A stretch of 16,173 nt of DNA from Methylococcaceae bacterium NSP1-2 (GTDB lineage: Bacteria > Pseudomonadota > Gammaproteobacteria > Methylococcales > Methylomonadaceae). Positions within the stretch are counted from its first letter, which is position 1; every line of letters starts with the position of its first letter. Under the pieces are notes generated by a model that saw nothing but the letters and a program-made list of their open reading frames with translations, was not told the DNA's origin and searched no databases. Shown here in pieces: positions 14,346 through 16,173 of this stretch. Where the stretch lies: assembly GCA_002256685.1 (NCBI GenBank), contig NQJH01000005.1, forward strand, positions 6,844 to 23,016, in the 5' to 3' direction. A program made the translations under genes and the position numbers.

Positions 14346-15044
14346 TCAAATACTTTCTTCTTTTTCAAACCAACGATAAACAATGCCAGCCAGAAACGCG
14401 CCTACAATAGGCGCAACCCAAAAAAGCCACAATTGCGATATTGCCCAATCGCCTGCAAATAAAGCAACCGCTGTGCTGCGTGCTGGATTAACAGAGGTAT
14501 TGGTCACAGGAATACTAATTAAGTGAATGAGAGTCAGTCCAAGCCCAATGGCAATCGGCGCAAAGCCTTGAGGTGCTCGTTTATCTGTCGCACCCAGAAT
14601 AATGATTAAGAACATAAACGTCATCACAATTTCTGTTGTGAGTGCGGAGACTAAATTATAGCCGCCGGGAGAATGTTCACCATAACCATTTGACGCGAAA
14701 CCACCGATTTCAAAACCTGGTTTGCCAGTGGCAATCAGATATAAAACGGCTGCCCCCGCCAGACCACCTGCTACTTGTGCAAGAATGTAAAATCCAAGTT
14801 CAGAGACAGGAAATCGCCCACCCGACCAAAGACCGATAGAAACGGCAGGATTCAAATGACAACCCGATATATGCCCAATAGCAAATGCCATTGTTAATAC
14901 GGTCAGTCCAAAAGCCAACGCAACTCCTACAAACCCAATGCCAAGACTTGGAAATGCTGCAGCAAGCACCGCGCTACCGCACCCACCTAGTACTAACCAA
15001 AATGTACCAATAAATTCAGCTGCTAATTTTTTTGATAATGTCAT
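14346..15044 (-). CDS. aqpZ: Aquaporin Z, water channel
   Basis: A 232-residue member of the major intrinsic protein family, about the length of E. coli AqpZ (231), with six membrane helices. Both pore motifs are present: NPA at 65-67 (in SGCHLNPAVSIGLW) and NPA at 186-188 (in TSVNPARS). The selectivity-filter residues match water channels: F45, H174, T183 and R189 at the equivalent positions, which argues against a glycerol facilitator. C62 precedes the first NPA loop where E. coli has glycine. I choose the ATG at 15044 because AGAGG (coding strand, 15055-15051) lies six bases upstream of it; the in-frame GTG at 15047 would be only three bases away. It is transcribed alone, divergent from the SulP gene. 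Confidence 0.96.
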   Translation of the reverse strand: MTLSKKLAAEFIGTFWLVLGGCGSAVLAAAFPSLGIGFVGVALAFGLTVLTMAFAIGHISGCHLNPAVSIGLWSGGRFPVSELGFYILAQVAGGLAGAAVLYLIATGKPGFEIGGFASNGYGEHSPGGYNLVSALTTEIVMTFMFLIIILGATDKRAPQGFAPIAIGLGLTLIHLISIPVTNTSVNPARSTAVALFAGDWAISQLWLFWVAPIVGAFLAGIVYRWFEKEESI

Positions 15045-15350
15045 CACAAACCTCTTTTTTGATGGTTAAAATTCATTACTCGTTAATCTAACAGTGAAGT
15101 TAAGCAGGTAGGCATGAGCGATGGAACTTCAAAATACTCTTCTTATCCTGCCCGCGCTACTTCAATGATATGTTAGACATTTTTCACTGAGATTGACAGT
15201 TTTGCATCATCAAATGCGTAAATGAATAGCGAAATATTTTATTACAAATAACATTCAAACTTACAAAACACCAATAGCCTATTTTTAAATCATCTTCGGT
15301 GTCATAAATTTTTGAGTAATTTACTGAGCAAATGCCAAGCTCCATAGAAA

Positions 15351-15430
15351 TTGGTTTAAAACAACCATCTATTGGTTTTAAAAACCACTAATTGGTTTTT
15401 TTAAACCAATAGATGGTTGTTTTAAACCAA
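15351..15430. repeat. 80-base palindrome made of eight TGGTT/AACCA half-sites in helical phase
   Basis: Two perfect 28-base complementary arms (15351-15378 and 15403-15430) flank a 24-base centre that can itself pair partly. Inside, TGGTT starts at 15352, 15373, 15393 and 15414, and AACCA at 15363, 15383, 15404 and 15425, strictly alternating at steps of 10 or 11 bases (73 bases over seven steps, about 10.4). AACCA-N5-TGGTT dyads recur three times. Runs of T and A lie between half-sites about every 20 bases, which would favour DNA bending. It sits 52 bases upstream of the candidate -35 of the SulP gene. A multi-site operator is my preferred reading; a large hairpin or small mobile repeat are alternatives. 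Confidence 0.7.
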
Positions 15431-15460
15431 AAATACCCTTAATTACTGGACATCTCGGCA

Positions 15461-15522
15461 ATGAATAGATACATTAAACCATTGATTACTTAATTTCGAT
15501 TCGCTATTAAATAACTATTCAT
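15461..15522. repeat. Inverted ATGAATAG pair flanking the candidate SulP promoter
   Basis: ATGAATAG at 15461-15468 is perfectly inverted as CTATTCAT at 15515-15522, enclosing both the -35 and -10 candidates. A further direct copy stands at 15222-15229. The arrangement could be a repressor loop or coincidence in AT-rich DNA. Confidence 0.35.
15482..15510 (+). promoter_or_regulatory. Candidate sigma-70 promoter for the SulP transporter gene
   Basis: TTGATT (15482-15487) and TATTAA (15505-15510) match four of six consensus bases each with the ideal 17-base spacing. The start codon lies 37 bases after the -10, leaving a short leader that contains the ribosome-binding site GGAG (15534-15537). Confidence 0.4.
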
Positions 15523-15546
15523 CCTAACTTTTTGGAGTAACACGAG

Positions 15547-16173
15547 ATGATTCATAAGCACGTTCACTATTATTTACAGCATGTTAAACATGATTTACCG
15601 GCTGGCTTGGTCGTTTTTTTAGTCGCGTTACCTTTATGTTTAGGCGTTGCCTTGGCTTCGGGTGCACCGCTATTTGCTGGACTCATCGCCGGAATGGTAG
15701 GCGGTTTAGTGGTGTCTTGGCTCAGCGGTTCACAACTGAGTGTTTCAGGACCTGCCGCTGGTTTGACAGTGATTGTCTTTAACGCGATTGAAACACTGGG
15801 TAGTTTTCAGGGCTTATTAGCCGCGTGTATGTTAGCGGGGGTATTGCAATTGATCTTTGGGTTTTTAAGGGCAGGCATTATCGGGGCATTTTTTCCTGCG
15901 TCAGTCATTAAAGGCATGTTAGCGGCAATTGGTTTAATTTTAATTATTAAACAAGTACCTCATGCGACCGGCTACGACACCAGCTATGAGGGCGATGAAA
16001 GTTATATGATGGAAACTGCACAATCGAGTTTTAATGAGTTATTTACTGCTTTGGGTGCTTTTTCATTAGGGGCGACGATTATCAGCGTGGTGGCTTTGTT
16101 GATTTTATTTGCTTGGGATTCGGAATGGGTTAAGCGCAAAAGCTATTTGAAAATGATTCCTGCACCGTTGATT
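15547..16173 (+). CDS. SulP-family inorganic anion transporter, 3' end beyond the window
   Basis: The frame is open to the last base; 209 codons are visible and the gene continues. The N-terminus HDLPAGLVVFLVALPLCLGV (residues 15-34) and the following GLIAGMVGG and SGSQLSVSGPAAGLTVIV blocks are the hallmark start of SulP/SLC26-type transporters, with the conserved PAAGLT anion-site region. Several hydrophobic helices follow, including FPASVIKGMLAAIGLILI. This subgroup is annotated as sulfate or bicarbonate carriers and often lies near carbonic anhydrases; the substrate cannot be decided here. The C-terminal STAS domain usual in many SulP proteins would lie outside the window. Start ATG at 15547 with GGAG nine bases upstream. 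Confidence 0.9.
   Translation, partial: MIHKHVHYYLQHVKHDLPAGLVVFLVALPLCLGVALASGAPLFAGLIAGMVGGLVVSWLSGSQLSVSGPAAGLTVIVFNAIETLGSFQGLLAACMLAGVLQLIFGFLRAGIIGAFFPASVIKGMLAAIGLILIIKQVPHATGYDTSYEGDESYMMETAQSSFNELFTALGAFSLGATIISVVALLILFAWDSEWVKRKSYLKMIPAPLI

Larger units (their letters stand above)
15048..15546. other. Divergent intergenic region between aqpZ and the SulP gene
   Basis: A 499-base AT-rich region without a gene. It holds, from left to right, the aqpZ leader, a copy of ATGAATAG at 15222-15229, the 80-base helically phased palindrome (15351-15430), a second ATGAATAG (15461-15468) and its inverted copy (15515-15522) flanking a candidate promoter for the SulP gene. I do not see a convincing promoter for aqpZ itself. 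Confidence 0.6.

Noticed and set aside
15045..15047. GTG at 15047 as aqpZ start
   Set aside because: It is only three bases from the AGAGG; the ATG at 15044 has better spacing and gives the usual length.
15351..15430. CRISPR array or ordinary intrinsic terminator
   Set aside because: The repeat units are 5 bases with 5-6 base gaps and no spacers of CRISPR size. The stem is AT-rich, has no following T-run and lies upstream of the SulP gene, not at a gene end.

Overview
The window reads as a chromosomal piece of a Gram-negative, AT-leaning bacterium. Leucine is mostly TTA/TTG, genes are tightly packed with ATGA start/stop overlaps, and an NtrC-type sigma-54 activator, an AqpZ-type aquaporin and a SulP porter are present. 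This fits a gammaproteobacterium, possibly a Beggiatoa/Thiothrix-like sulfur oxidiser, but that placement is an inference from style and gene content. There is no tRNA, rRNA, intact IS element or CRISPR array that I can see.

Region 1 (1-6733, + strand) is an operon for a membrane complex related to hydrogenase-4 and complex I: hyfB (5' end cut by the window), hyfC, hyfE, hyfF, hyfG (a fused NuoC/NuoD-type large subunit) and hyfI (a NuoB-type small subunit). The large subunit has lost all four cysteines that bind nickel-iron in true [NiFe] hydrogenases, while the small subunit keeps its [4Fe-4S] ligands. The gene set (four membrane proteins plus one large and one small subunit, with no ferredoxin subunit) matches the 'energy-converting hydrogenase-related' (Ehr) complexes, which should couple an unknown redox reaction to ion pumping rather than make H2. 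Between hyfB and hyfC lie two tandem hairpins and a 36-codon frame that overlaps both neighbours.

Region 2 (6812-9645, + strand) is a two-component pair: a membrane sensor histidine kinase whose stop overlaps the start of an NtrC-type sigma-54 activator. It follows the Ehr operon by 78 bases with no evident terminator, so it is a good candidate for controlling that operon. A hairpin at 9643-9670 separates it from the converging genes that follow.

Region 3 (13509-9679, - strand) is a two-gene partner-switch module. The first protein carries a sensor region, a PAS domain, a SpoIIE/RsbU-type phosphatase and an RsbW-like ATPase domain on one chain. The second fuses an anti-sigma-antagonist STAS domain to a cytoplasmic PhnD-like substrate-binding domain. 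A recognisable promoter with a perfect TATAAT box precedes the pair. No sigma factor is encoded nearby, so the output is unknown.

Region 4 (13510-14345) is a gene-poor stretch with a nested inverted repeat, a possible decayed reading frame and the 3' hairpin of aqpZ.

Region 5 holds divergent aqpZ (- strand) and a SulP anion transporter (+ strand, cut by the window end). Their intergenic region contains an 80-base palindrome built from eight alternating TGGTT/AACCA half-sites spaced one DNA helical turn apart. This is the most striking non-coding structure in the window.
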